64,000 nucleotides of DNA from Paraburkholderia ginsengiterrae (GTDB lineage: Bacteria; Pseudomonadota; Gammaproteobacteria; Burkholderiales; Burkholderiaceae): positions 62,001-126,000 of the forward strand of contig NZ_LXKA01000165.1 in assembly GCF_001645125.1 (NCBI RefSeq), written 5' to 3'. The translations under genes were made by a program, and so were the position numbers. Below the pieces are notes generated by a model that saw nothing but the letters and a program-made list of their open reading frames with translations, was not told the origin of the DNA and ran no database searches. Numbering within the stretch: position 1 is the first letter of the stretch; each line of letters starts with the position of its first letter. Positions 9,413 through 17,481 of this stretch are shown one piece after another.

Positions 9413-9676
9413 TCAATCATGCTGTCCGCTGAATTGCCTTTGCAGCGCGATGATTGCGGGAAGTTGAAAGTCGTGAACATCGGGAGCCGCGTTGCCTCGT
9501 CGGCGGCAGACCTCGGTGGCAAGTTCCAGTGCGCGGGCGCGCGTATCGATCAACAGGGATAGCGCCTCCCACAGCAAGCCTCTCTGCAGCGCGGATAGCT
9601 GAAAAGCTTGCCCGGCGTCGACAACTGCAAGTTCAAACGCTTCAGTATCCATTGGCAATGGTGCCCGACAGTTCAT
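9413..9676 (-). CDS. Small hypothetical protein inside the sugar operon
   Basis: An 87-residue protein that I do not recognise. It is soluble, rich in Ala and Leu and predicted mostly helical (ALQRGLLWEALSLLIDTRARALELATEV). There is no signal peptide, membrane segment or cysteine motif. An AAGGAG box sits 5 nt before the ATG at 9676, which favours that start over a GTG two codons upstream. It lies between uxaA (stop at 9725) and the mutarotase gene, all in the same direction, so it is probably part of the transcript. No function can be assigned. Confidence 0.55.
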   Translation of the reverse strand: MNCRAPLPMDTEAFELAVVDAGQAFQLSALQRGLLWEALSLLIDTRARALELATEVCRRRGNAAPDVHDFQLPAIIALQRQFSGQHD

Positions 9677-9724
9677 AGTCACTCCTTGAGTGCGACGCTC
9701 ATCTTTACCACAAGGCGCTTACCG

Positions 9725-11254
9725 TCACATGACTGCCGCGCCTCGCAGCCACGGCACGAACTCGCGTTCGCCGATGCCGTTTTCCTCGCTGCAAGTCTTG
9801 CCGCCCGAGGCGACGGTCAGCATCAGCTGAAACAGCCGCGCCCCCGCCTCTTCAATACTGAGCGAGCCGTCGACGATCTCCCCGCAGTTGAAGTCCATGT
9901 CCGAACGCATCCGTTCAAAAAGCCCCGTGGTTGTCGCGACCTTGATCGTTGGAACCGGCTTCGAACCAAAGACAGAACCTCGCCCGGTGGTGAAGCAGAT
10001 CAGATTCGCCCCTCCCGCAATTTGTCCGGTTGCGGACACTGGGTCGTAGCCCGGCGTGTCCATGAACACGAGGCCACGTTCGGATACGGGGTCCGCATAG
10101 TCGTACACGGCCTTGAGCGCGGTGCTCCCTCCTTTCGACACCGCGCCCAGCGATTTTTCCAGTATCGTCGTGATACCTCCCGCCTTGTTTCCCGGCGACG
10201 GGTTGTTGTTCATTTCTCCACCCGCATCGCCTGCGTAGTGCTCCCACCACTGTAGCTTCTCCAGCAGCCGATCGGCCACACCGCGCGACGCGGCTCGCGC
10301 CGTCAGCAGGTGTTCGGCACCATAGATCTCCGGCGTCTCGGAGAGTATTGCGGTTCCGCCGTTGCGTACAAGCAGGTCAACGGCTGCACCAAGCGCGGGG
10401 TTAGCGGTGATGCCGGAGTATCCGTCGGAACCGCCGCACTGCAAGCCCAGCTTCAATCGCGCTGCGGGTACTTCCGTGCGGCTCGCGCGGTCGGCCGCGT
10501 CGAGCAGGTCGCGGACGATCACGACCCCGCGGGAGATCGTCTCGCGTACACCGCCCTCTTCCTGTATGACGAGTGTTTTGATCGGACCTGGATTGAGCGG
10601 ACCCAGCAATTCGGCCAGATCGTTCACCTGGTTGACTTCGCAACCGAGTCCAACGAGCAACACGCCTGCGAAGTTCGGGTTGCACGCGTAGCCAACAAGC
10701 GTGCGGCGCAACAATGCGATGCCGTCCCCCGTGGCCGACAGGCCGCAGCCACTGTGGTGCGTGATGGCAACCACGCCGTCGACCCTTCCGTATGCCGCCA
10801 TCGCGTCGCCCTTGAACGCATCCGCGATGGCGTGGCAGACACTCGCCGAACAATTGACGCTGCCGATTACACCGACGTAATTGCGTGTTCCGACCTGGCC
10901 GTCCGCTCGCTCGAACCCGAGGAACGTATCCGAGCGGTCCGCTTCGACGATGCGATACGCCGCATCGTTCAGCAACCGCTCGCTCTGGTAATGTTCTGGC
11001 ATCCCGACGTTATGTACGTGGACATGCTCTCCCGCCGCGATGTCGCACAAAGCAACGCCGATCGTCTGCCGATATTTGACGATGTGCGCTCCACGTGGGA
11101 TATCCCGGGTCGCGAGCTTGTGACCGGCAGGAATGGGAGTCAGGATTCGTAATGGCTGCCCGAGCGCGTCGATCCACCCATCCGCGCTCAATGCGACGAG
11201 CGCCACCGCTACGTTGTCTTCGCCGTCAAGTTTCACGACAGTCTGGTCTTTCAT
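9725..11254 (-). CDS. uxaA: Altronate dehydratase family protein (UxaA)
   Basis: A 509-residue UxaA-type dehydratase, an iron-dependent lyase converting D-altronate to 2-keto-3-deoxy-D-gluconate. Residues about 1-90 form the SAF domain (IPAGHKLATRDIPRGAHIVKY). The large domain includes FERADGQVGTRNYVGVI, the VAITHHSGCGLS segment, KLGLQCGGSDGYSGITANPA and DTPGYDPVSATGQIAGGANL. Together these carry the Cys/His positions of the family. Length is close to E. coli UxaA (495). It starts 14 nt after the stop of the uxaB-like gene. With that gene and the LgoD-like gene it completes L-galactonate to KDG. UxaA homologues occur in L-fucose loci of some bacteria, so L-fuconate dehydration is an alternative. 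Confidence 0.88.
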   Translation of the reverse strand: MKDQTVVKLDGEDNVAVALVALSADGWIDALGQPLRILTPIPAGHKLATRDIPRGAHIVKYRQTIGVALCDIAAGEHVHVHNVGMPEHYQSERLLNDAAYRIVEADRSDTFLGFERADGQVGTRNYVGVIGSVNCSASVCHAIADAFKGDAMAAYGRVDGVVAITHHSGCGLSATGDGIALLRRTLVGYACNPNFAGVLLVGLGCEVNQVNDLAELLGPLNPGPIKTLVIQEEGGVRETISRGVVIVRDLLDAADRASRTEVPAARLKLGLQCGGSDGYSGITANPALGAAVDLLVRNGGTAILSETPEIYGAEHLLTARAASRGVADRLLEKLQWWEHYAGDAGGEMNNNPSPGNKAGGITTILEKSLGAVSKGGSTALKAVYDYADPVSERGLVFMDTPGYDPVSATGQIAGGANLICFTTGRGSVFGSKPVPTIKVATTTGLFERMRSDMDFNCGEIVDGSLSIEEAGARLFQLMLTVASGGKTCSEENGIGEREFVPWLRGAAVM

Positions 11255-11268
11255 GATGCCTGCGCCCC

Positions 11269-12411
11269 TTATTTGGTCTGCAGCAGCCCGTGCCTCGCCA
11301 GGGTGCTCCGCAGACGCGGCTGATCCGCTTGCAATGAGAGCGAATCCGCGAGTTCGATCAGCGGCAATATCCGCCTCCTGACCTTTTCGACATGGTTCTG
11401 CGCGATATCCGCGATTCGATGATTGAGATACGGGTTGAGAAACCGCTCACGCACGCTCGCGATATAACACTCGGCGCGACTACGTAAATCCATCGCGGCG
11501 AATACCTCAAGGACTTCTTCCTGCCACACTGCCTCGATTCCATCACGCAGCCGTACATCGTTCATTGCGTCAAGAACCGTTTCGGACGAGGCGCGGCGCT
11601 CGTTGAGCCACTGATCGGCCAGCCAGGTATGGGCCAGATTGAGGAAGAACAGTTTCAACCGCTCATAACTGCGTAAATCGTCCGTGAGAATGATGTTCTC
11701 GTGTACGCATGGAAGTTGCATGCCGTCGCGGCGTTCAATTGCCCACAGCGCATAGGGTTCGGCTACCGCGCCGACCGGATCGATCGGCTCGGATACGATC
11801 CGGTCGACGAGGGAGTTCACCCAGACGCAGTCCTCCTGCAAATAGCCGACAAAACTCTGAGGAAGCGTCCATCGTTGAGCCAGACCGAGCACGATGTCTC
11901 GAAGCGTGTCGCCGTTGTTCGCAACGAGTTCGCACGGAAGAATTGACACGCCGGCACCGGGCCTCTCGCGCCAGCGTGCATGAAGCAACGTCAGCAGTTT
12001 GGCGGGATAACTGTGCGGCGCCTGCGCAGTGTTCGCCAGTAGGTCCGCCGAATCACGCGCGTCGAGCCGATAGCCTGTGTCACCGGTGTTCGACACGATT
12101 ACGCGGACGTCTTCGATCGTCGCGCGTCGAACTGCAGCCCAGTCTTGATCGGCGGTCCATGCCGTGCGTATGGCATGGCATTCGATCGTTTTGTCCACGA
12201 CCGAGCCGCCTTCCACGCCGCGAATTCTCACGGGGTAACTGCCCGCTTGCGAGAGCGCAGCGACACGCGCGCGGCTGGATGGATTCGCGGTCGTCTGCAC
12301 CACACTGATGCCGCCGATCGCATCTCCACGCTCGAGTGCCTGAGACACGAACAGCGCGACGTGAGCCAGCAGGAATCGGCTCGTGCCAAACTGAAGAATA
12401 GGTTCGCTCAT
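11269..12411 (-). CDS. uxaB: Tagaturonate reductase-like protein (UxaB/UxuB, mannitol dehydrogenase family)
   Basis: A 380-residue NAD(P)-dependent reductase of the polyol-specific long-chain dehydrogenase family. The N-terminal nucleotide fold begins with ILQFGTSRFLLAHV. The catalytic region has the family Lys...Asn..His arrangement in ERLKLFFLNLAHTWLADQWL. E. coli UxaB and UxuB are about 485 residues, so this is a compact form roughly 100 residues shorter, yet both core domains are present. I chose the ATG at 12411, just before the conserved FGTSRF. A longer frame would start inside the upstream gene's end. It lies between the LgoD-like and uxaA genes, which predicts D-tagaturonate to D-altronate reduction. 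UxuB-type fructuronate reduction is less likely because no mannonate dehydratase is nearby. Confidence 0.78.
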   Translation of the reverse strand: MSEPILQFGTSRFLLAHVALFVSQALERGDAIGGISVVQTTANPSSRARVAALSQAGSYPVRIRGVEGGSVVDKTIECHAIRTAWTADQDWAAVRRATIEDVRVIVSNTGDTGYRLDARDSADLLANTAQAPHSYPAKLLTLLHARWRERPGAGVSILPCELVANNGDTLRDIVLGLAQRWTLPQSFVGYLQEDCVWVNSLVDRIVSEPIDPVGAVAEPYALWAIERRDGMQLPCVHENIILTDDLRSYERLKLFFLNLAHTWLADQWLNERRASSETVLDAMNDVRLRDGIEAVWQEEVLEVFAAMDLRSRAECYIASVRERFLNPYLNHRIADIAQNHVEKVRRRILPLIELADSLSLQADQPRLRSTLARHGLLQTK

Positions 12412-12443
12412 CCTGTCCGTCCTGATTGGTCCGCCACCACCGG

Positions 12444-13454
12444 TCAGCACTCCACCAGCGCCTTCACGACGGTCTGCCCCGGTTCGAGCAGACGCGGAAA
12501 CGCATCCGGCACTTCCGCAAGCTGCATGCGGTGCGTGTTGAGTGCCTGGTCGGGAATGTGTCCCGCGCGCATCGCCTCGAGCACGGTTTCGAAGTCGATG
12601 GTCGTGGCGTTGCGGCTCGCGAGCAGCGTGGTTTCGCGCTTATGAAACTCGGGATCGGAGAACGTCACCTGGCCCGGAACGATCGAGATGAGCGTGTATT
12701 TGCCGCCATGCGCGACAAAGCCAAAGCCGCGGTTCATCGCGTCAATGTTCCCCGTCGCATCGAAGACGGCATCGAAGAACTCGCCGTCTGTCAGCGACGC
12801 GAGTTGCTCCGTATCATCCGTGCCGACCGCGACGGCTGCATGCACACCCAGTTGCGACTCGCAGAATGCGAGGCGGTCGGCACGCGTGTCGAGACAGGTC
12901 ACGGTGGCGCCGCGCAGCTTCGCGAAGATCATCGCGGCCATCCCGATCGGACCCGCTCCGACCACCAGCACCCGTTGTCCCGCCAGGACATCTGCGCGTC
13001 GCACCGCATGCGCCCCGATGGCGAGGAATTCGAGCATCGCGGCCTGATCGAGTGTCACGCCTTCAGCCTTGTGCACGAACTGGGCCGGCACGCTGAGATA
13101 CTCGGTGAGCGCGCCGTCGCGATGCACGCCCAGCACCTTGATGCTGACGCAACAGTTCGTTTTACCCTGGCGGCACGCAACGCAATGCCCGCACGACAAA
13201 TATGGCATGACGTAGACGCCATCGCCGACGGCAAGCCCGGAGTCGGGTTCTGTTTCTACGACCACCGCGGAAAGCTCGTGGCCCATCACGCGCGGGTATT
13301 CCAGATAGGGCTGATTGCCGGTAAAAATGTGAAGGTCGGTGCCGCAAATCCCGACGCGACTGACTCGCAACAGCACTTCGCCGTTTCCGCGCGCGGGTAT
13401 GTCGCGTTGTTGCGCGCGCAAGACGCCCGGGGATTCGCAAATCACGCTAAGCAT
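12444..13454 (-). CDS. lgoD: L-galactonate 5-dehydrogenase-like zinc alcohol dehydrogenase
   Basis: A 336-residue medium-chain zinc dehydrogenase. The catalytic zinc site is CGTDLH with GHE (GNQPYLEYPRVMGHE). The structural zinc cysteines are in SCGHCVACRQGKTNCC, and the Rossmann motif is VVGAGPIG. Several stretches match what I recall of E. coli LgoD/YjjN closely: GNQPxxxYPRVxGHE, KTNCC, xVLGVHRDGALTEYLSVP and FSDPEFHKRETTLLASRNAT. That enzyme oxidises L-galactonate at C5 to D-tagaturonate using NAD. L-gulonate 5-dehydrogenases are close relatives. The neighbouring uxaA and uxaB homologues accept exactly the tagaturonate branch, which favours L-galactonate. AAGGAA lies 7 nt before the ATG. 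The substrate is inferred from similarity plus context. Confidence 0.8.
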   Translation of the reverse strand: MLSVICESPGVLRAQQRDIPARGNGEVLLRVSRVGICGTDLHIFTGNQPYLEYPRVMGHELSAVVVETEPDSGLAVGDGVYVMPYLSCGHCVACRQGKTNCCVSIKVLGVHRDGALTEYLSVPAQFVHKAEGVTLDQAAMLEFLAIGAHAVRRADVLAGQRVLVVGAGPIGMAAMIFAKLRGATVTCLDTRADRLAFCESQLGVHAAVAVGTDDTEQLASLTDGEFFDAVFDATGNIDAMNRGFGFVAHGGKYTLISIVPGQVTFSDPEFHKRETTLLASRNATTIDFETVLEAMRAGHIPDQALNTHRMQLAEVPDAFPRLLEPGQTVVKALVEC

Positions 13455-13489
13455 GGTGGTTTCCTTTTGATCAAGTTAAGTGCGGCGGG

Positions 13490-14350
13490 TCATACGCCGA
13501 TGCGATAGAAACGGCATGCATTGCCACCAAACACGTCGGGGAGTGCCGCTGCGGCAAAAAGACGCTCGCAGTCGTCTTCGCACGCGGACAGCCACTCGCC
13601 ATAATCACCGCGGATTGCTGCGAGGCGCAGCACGGGCCAGTCGCTGCCCCACATCAATCGTTGCGGGCCAAATAGATCGGCGAGGATGCGGACATACGGA
13701 TGAAGGCGCGCGCGAACCGCTTCGACGTCGGCTGCGAAACCTGCTTCGGTCCATAGCCCGGAAAGCTTGCAATGCACATTGGGCAGGTGCGCGAGGCGCG
13801 TCATGGCCGAATGCCAGGGCTCTCTTTCGTCCGTCGCGATGTGGGGTTTCGCCGCATGATCAATGACGATCGGCAAATCGGGGTAACGTCGTGCAAACGC
13901 GTACAGCGAGTCGAGATGACGTGGCATGACCAACGCGTCGAAGCGAAGATCGTGCTCAGTCATCGCCGCAATCGCGCCGTCGAGAGCCGGGTCATCGATC
14001 CACGTATCGTCGGCCAGATCCTGAAGCATCGGCCGTAGAGCGCGAGCCTTCGGATGCGCAGCGAATGCCGCGATCCTGGCCGCGGCATCCGCGGCCTTCA
14101 GATCGACCCAGCCGACAACGGCGAGCACGGTCCCGGTTTCATCGGCGAGGTCGAGCAAATAGCGCGTGTCTTCGGCGGTGGGTAGTGACTGCACAAGTAC
14201 GGTGCCGTCGATGCGGCCCGCTTCGAGTTCCGGTGCCAGATCGCCGGGGCCGAAATCACGGTAAATCGGGCTCAGTTCGCGGGGAGGCCAGTGGCCCGCA
14301 CGCTCGCTGATTCGCCAATAGTGCTGGTGAGCATCGATACGTGGCGTCAC
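13490..14350 (-). CDS. L-fucono/L-galactono-lactonase, COG3618 amidohydrolase
   Basis: A 286-residue amidohydrolase-superfamily protein hydrolysing a sugar lactone. The HxH metal motif is at the N-terminus (IDAHQHYW, His8 and His10). The conserved HAAKPH lies in mid-protein, KLSGLW follows, and the C-terminal Asp sits in LMWGSDWPV. COG3618 members include characterised L-fucono-1,5-lactonases that also take L-galactono-lactones, and L-rhamnono-lactonases. I place the start at the GTG of 14350, which overlaps the TGA of the preceding aldo/keto reductase as GTGA. That gives the normal family length and puts HxH near the start. An in-frame upstream extension lies inside the previous gene and is low-complexity Arg/Ala. 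The overlap implies translational coupling with the sugar dehydrogenase, whose lactone product it would open. Confidence 0.82.
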   Translation of the reverse strand: MTPRIDAHQHYWRISERAGHWPPRELSPIYRDFGPGDLAPELEAGRIDGTVLVQSLPTAEDTRYLLDLADETGTVLAVVGWVDLKAADAAARIAAFAAHPKARALRPMLQDLADDTWIDDPALDGAIAAMTEHDLRFDALVMPRHLDSLYAFARRYPDLPIVIDHAAKPHIATDEREPWHSAMTRLAHLPNVHCKLSGLWTEAGFAADVEAVRARLHPYVRILADLFGPQRLMWGSDWPVLRLAAIRGDYGEWLSACEDDCERLFAAAALPDVFGGNACRFYRIGV

Positions 14351-15363
14351 GCGCCCCCCTCGGGTACCGGCGCATTTGCCGCAATCAGCCCTTCGTTGCT
14401 GAGCGCGGCCCAGAAGTCGGCTGGCACGTGCTGCTCGAGCCACGCGATGTTCTGCTGCAATTGGGCGACACTGCGTGCGCCCACCACGCATGAAACGACG
14501 GCAGGATGTGCGAACGGAAATTGCAACGCAGCCGCCGGAAGGGGAACGTCAAAGCGCTCGCACAGCGCGGACAACCTCTGGACCTTCTTGACGACTTCGG
14601 CAGGCGCGTCCGCGTAATTGAACTTGCCATTGCCCGCAAGCACACCTGAATTGAACACGCCACCTGCGACGATAGCCGTCCCCACGCGCGCGCAGTGATC
14701 GAGCAGGGGTTGCAGCGCTGTCTGTTCCAGTAACGTGTAGCGACCCGCGAGCAGGATCGCGTCAAGCGGCGCCTCATTCATCGCATCGACCGCGATTTCC
14801 CACTCGTTGACGCCAAGGCCGATCGCGCGCACCTCACCACTCTGGCGCAGTTCAGCCAACGCGCGCAATCCGCCGCCCGCAACCAGTTGATCCCAGAAGT
14901 GAGGGTGGCGATCGCCATGTGTCATGGCGCCGATGTCGTGCACATAGAGAATATCGATCCGCGACGTCCCGAGCCGCTGCTGGCTATCCTCGTACGAGCG
15001 CATGACGCCACTGTAGCTGTAGTCGAAAACTGGCCGGAAAGGAAGCGGTTCGGCCCAGCCATCATCGCCGGGTCGCACGCTCGCGTCGGGCCGCATCAGG
15101 CGGCCCACTTTAGAACTCAAAGTGAATGCATCACGCTCGCGCAGCGCGAGTGCGTGCCCCACGCGCCGCTCGGAGAGCGTGTAGCCATAGTACGGGGCGG
15201 TATCGAAGTAGCGCACGCCCGCGGACCATGCCGCATCGACAAGCGCCCTCGCGTCGGCCGATGACATGGGACGGTAGAGGCCGCCAAGCTGGGAACAACC
15301 CAGACCGAGGGCAGTCAACTTCAGCCCGCTGCGAGGCAAGGCGCGCATTTCATGAGCGTTCAT
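14347..15363 (-). CDS. L-fucose/L-galactose 1-dehydrogenase-like aldo/keto reductase
   Basis: A 338-residue TIM-barrel aldo/keto reductase of the L-fucose (D-threo-aldose) and L-galactose dehydrogenase group. The catalytic tetrad is visible: Asp and Tyr in RYFDTAPYYGYTLSERRVG, Lys in TLSSKVGR, His in DILYVHDIG. The cofactor end shows CVVGARSVAQLQQNI. The family oxidises the anomeric carbon of L-fucose or L-galactose to the lactone with NAD(P), and the lactonase is encoded immediately downstream with a 4-bp overlap. The ATG at 15363 is chosen; an in-frame TTG five codons earlier and an ATG five codons later are possible, and no strong Shine-Dalgarno decides. Pyridoxal 4-dehydrogenase belongs to the same subfamily and is a less likely alternative here. 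Confidence 0.8.
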   Translation of the reverse strand: MNAHEMRALPRSGLKLTALGLGCSQLGGLYRPMSSADARALVDAAWSAGVRYFDTAPYYGYTLSERRVGHALALRERDAFTLSSKVGRLMRPDASVRPGDDGWAEPLPFRPVFDYSYSGVMRSYEDSQQRLGTSRIDILYVHDIGAMTHGDRHPHFWDQLVAGGGLRALAELRQSGEVRAIGLGVNEWEIAVDAMNEAPLDAILLAGRYTLLEQTALQPLLDHCARVGTAIVAGGVFNSGVLAGNGKFNYADAPAEVVKKVQRLSALCERFDVPLPAAALQFPFAHPAVVSCVVGARSVAQLQQNIAWLEQHVPADFWAALSNEGLIAANAPVPEGGA

Positions 15364-15393
15364 AAACCAGGGGTGCAATCGCGAAGAAATATA

Positions 15394-15457
15394 GGTTTCC
15401 GGACGAAACCGTGAAACGGACCTGCATCGATCCGGCGTAACATCGCCGCAGGTCCGT
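15394..15457 (-). terminator. Two stem-loops between the binding-protein gene and the catabolic genes
   Basis: Right after the stop of the binding-protein gene, arms ACGGACCTGC (15416-15425) and GCAGGTCCGT (15448-15457) form a perfect 10-bp stem. Within the loop a second short stem (GGCG/CGCC) can form. A further hairpin, GGTTTC (15394-15399) with GAAACC (15405-15410), follows. No strong U-tract is present, so complete termination is doubtful. Partial termination or protection of the upstream transporter mRNA from 3' exonucleases is more likely, which would set higher transporter than enzyme expression. Confidence 0.6.
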
Positions 15458-15464
15458 GGACTCG

Positions 15465-16412
15465 TCAGTAGAGGACGTTCTTTGCTTCCTGGGAATCGAG
15501 GTTCTGCTTGTCGACCATGACGACGCCCGTATCGACCTGCTTCGCGACCGGTTTGTGCTCGATGACGTTCACCACGGTCTGAATACCCTTGTATCCCATC
15601 TGATAGGACCCCTGAACGGCGATCGCCTGGATCGTGCCGTCGCGCGCGAAGTCCTGCAGGTCCTGGTTGCCGTCGAAGCCTATGGCCACCAGTTTTCCTG
15701 CCTTCCCAGACTGCTTGAGTGCGCGGCCCATCCCCACGGCGGTGGGTTCATTGGCGCCGAAAATACCCTTCAGGTCGGGATTGGCAGAAAGCACGTCGGT
15801 CGTCTGATTCAACGCGGTAGCCATCTGCGACTGCGAATAGTACGGCCCGACAATTTGCAGCTTCGAGTGGGCAGCGATGTACTTGCGGAAGCCGCCAACA
15901 CGCCCGATTTCCGACCCAGCGCCAGGCACGTAGGACATGACGGCGATCTTGCCCGTCTGACCGACGCGATCGATCAGCGCCTTCGCGCACAGTTCCCCGG
16001 CTTTCTCGTTGTCGGTGGACAGGAACGACTGGTAGTACTGCTTGCCTGCATCCGAAAGTGCCGAGTCGATCAGCACGACCGGAATGTGCGCCTCCCACGC
16101 TTTCTTGATGGCCGGCACGAGGGCATCAGGATCGGACGGCGCGAGCACGATGCCCGCGACGTGCCGGTTCACCGCGTTCTCGACCATATTGACTTCGTCG
16201 GCGACGGCCGATTCAGCAGCCGGTCCCTGGAAAGTCATCGTATAGCCCTTCGCCTCGCCGAGCGCGCCATTCGCGCCTTTCTGCACGTTTTGCCAGTAAT
16301 TCGAATTGACCGTCTTGACGATCACTGCGATCTCGCCGCCTGCCGCATACGCCCCCGTCGTGAACATCGTGCAAAGCAGTGCCGATACCGCCAGTAATGG
16401 GAACTTCTTCAT
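15465..16412 (-). CDS. Periplasmic sugar-binding protein of an ABC importer (RbsB-like)
   Basis: A 315-residue periplasmic binding protein of the pentose/hexose (type I, RbsB-like) fold. A Sec signal peptide occupies residues 1-23, ending in AYA. The mature chain begins with IAVIVKTVNSNYWQNVQKGA, a hinge-ligand segment where aromatic residues stack on sugars. Conserved interior motifs are GIVLAPSDPDALVPAI, PVVLIDSAL, IGRVGGF, FGANEPTAVGMGRAL and AIGFDGNQDLQDFARDG. An AGGAG box lies 8 nt before the ATG. It is the third gene of the transporter, after the permease. The neighbouring enzymes predict an L-sugar ligand (L-galactose or L-fucose), but ligand identity cannot be read from the sequence. 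Confidence 0.92.
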   Translation of the reverse strand: MKKFPLLAVSALLCTMFTTGAYAAGGEIAVIVKTVNSNYWQNVQKGANGALGEAKGYTMTFQGPAAESAVADEVNMVENAVNRHVAGIVLAPSDPDALVPAIKKAWEAHIPVVLIDSALSDAGKQYYQSFLSTDNEKAGELCAKALIDRVGQTGKIAVMSYVPGAGSEIGRVGGFRKYIAAHSKLQIVGPYYSQSQMATALNQTTDVLSANPDLKGIFGANEPTAVGMGRALKQSGKAGKLVAIGFDGNQDLQDFARDGTIQAIAVQGSYQMGYKGIQTVVNVIEHKPVAKQVDTGVVMVDKQNLDSQEAKNVLY

Positions 16413-16449
16413 GTCTCGCTCCTATGTCGCGTGGTTAAACTTCTTGTGG

Positions 16450-17481
16450 TCACAATTTCCGGCTTCGCAACTGGTCGATCCAGACGGTGCCCAGAATGAC
16501 GACACCGATAATGATCTGCTGAATGAAACTGGATACCCCATTCATGTTCAGACCGTTGCGAAGAACGCCGATCACGAACGCGCCGATCGCCGTGCCCGAG
16601 ATCGCGCCCACGCCGCCCATCAAGGACGTGCCGCCGATCACCGCGCTCGCGATCGCATCGAGTTCGTACATGACGCCTTCGTTGGGCTGGCCGGTCACGA
16701 GCCGGGACATCAGCACACATCCCGTCACACCGGCCAGCACACCCGAGAGCACGTAAGTGAAAAGCTTCACGCCCTGAACGTTGACGCCGGAAAGTCGTGC
16801 TGCCTCCGCATTCGAGCCGACAGCGTGGATGTGACGGCCGAGCGAAGTCTTCGAGAGCAGCACTGAACCCGCGATGAACAGCACGATCATGATGACGACG
16901 GGGTATGGAATACCGGGAAAGGTCGTGTCCGGAAAACCATCAGAACCGATACGGGAGAGGCGAAACAGCGCGCCGTTGCCAAGCGCGCCAAACGCATCGC
17001 CGAGGTCGGAGACAGGACGTGCCCCGGTGATCTCCAGCGCAAGGCCTCGTGCGACCAGCATCATGCCGAGCGTCGCGATGAATGGCGGCAAGCCCATGCG
17101 CGTCACGCAGATGCCGTTGACGAAACCGCACAGGCCGCCCACCGAGATTCCACCGAGCATGGCAACCGGCACCGGTATGCCGGCTTTGACCAGCAGAGCC
17201 GCCGACACCCCCGCAAGCGCGAGCACCGAGCCCACGGAAAGGTCGATGCCGCCCGTGATGATCACGCAGGTGGCGGCGACGCCAAGATACGCGATGGAGG
17301 TCACTTGCAAGCTGACGGTCATCATGTTGCCGACCGAGAAGAAAGCCGTGCTCGTGATCGAGAACGCAATCACAAGTGCTACCAGGCTGCCCAATGCCGC
17401 GAACTTCTGGATGAGCTCGCGCCGCCGCTGACGCGCCGTCCGTTCCACGGCATGGGTCCGATCCGATGTCATTTCAAGCAT
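16450..17481 (-). CDS. Sugar ABC transporter permease (RbsC-like)
   Basis: A 343-residue inner-membrane permease with about eight to ten hydrophobic helices. Family signatures are GGIDLSVGSVLALAGV, the FIATLGMMLVARGLAL segment, VGSNAEAARLSGVNV (the coupling region contacting the ATPase) and SAVIGGTSLMGGVGAISGTAIGA. The ATG at 17481 overlaps the end of the ATPase gene (stop 17474), indicating translational coupling. An in-frame ATG at 17472 is also possible. It forms the membrane channel with the ATPase encoded upstream and the binding protein encoded 37 bp downstream. The sugar is inferred to be the substrate of the linked L-galactose/L-fucose enzymes. Confidence 0.9.
   Translation of the reverse strand: MLEMTSDRTHAVERTARQRRRELIQKFAALGSLVALVIAFSITSTAFFSVGNMMTVSLQVTSIAYLGVAATCVIITGGIDLSVGSVLALAGVSAALLVKAGIPVPVAMLGGISVGGLCGFVNGICVTRMGLPPFIATLGMMLVARGLALEITGARPVSDLGDAFGALGNGALFRLSRIGSDGFPDTTFPGIPYPVVIMIVLFIAGSVLLSKTSLGRHIHAVGSNAEAARLSGVNVQGVKLFTYVLSGVLAGVTGCVLMSRLVTGQPNEGVMYELDAIASAVIGGTSLMGGVGAISGTAIGAFVIGVLRNGLNMNGVSSFIQQIIIGVVILGTVWIDQLRSRKL

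Noticed and set aside
8929-15363. Canonical L-fucose (FucD-type) or L-rhamnose pathway
   Set aside because: No enolase-superfamily fuconate/rhamnonate dehydratase or rhamnose kinase/aldolase is present. LgoD and UxaB homologues are not needed for those routes. L-fucose stays possible as a side substrate.
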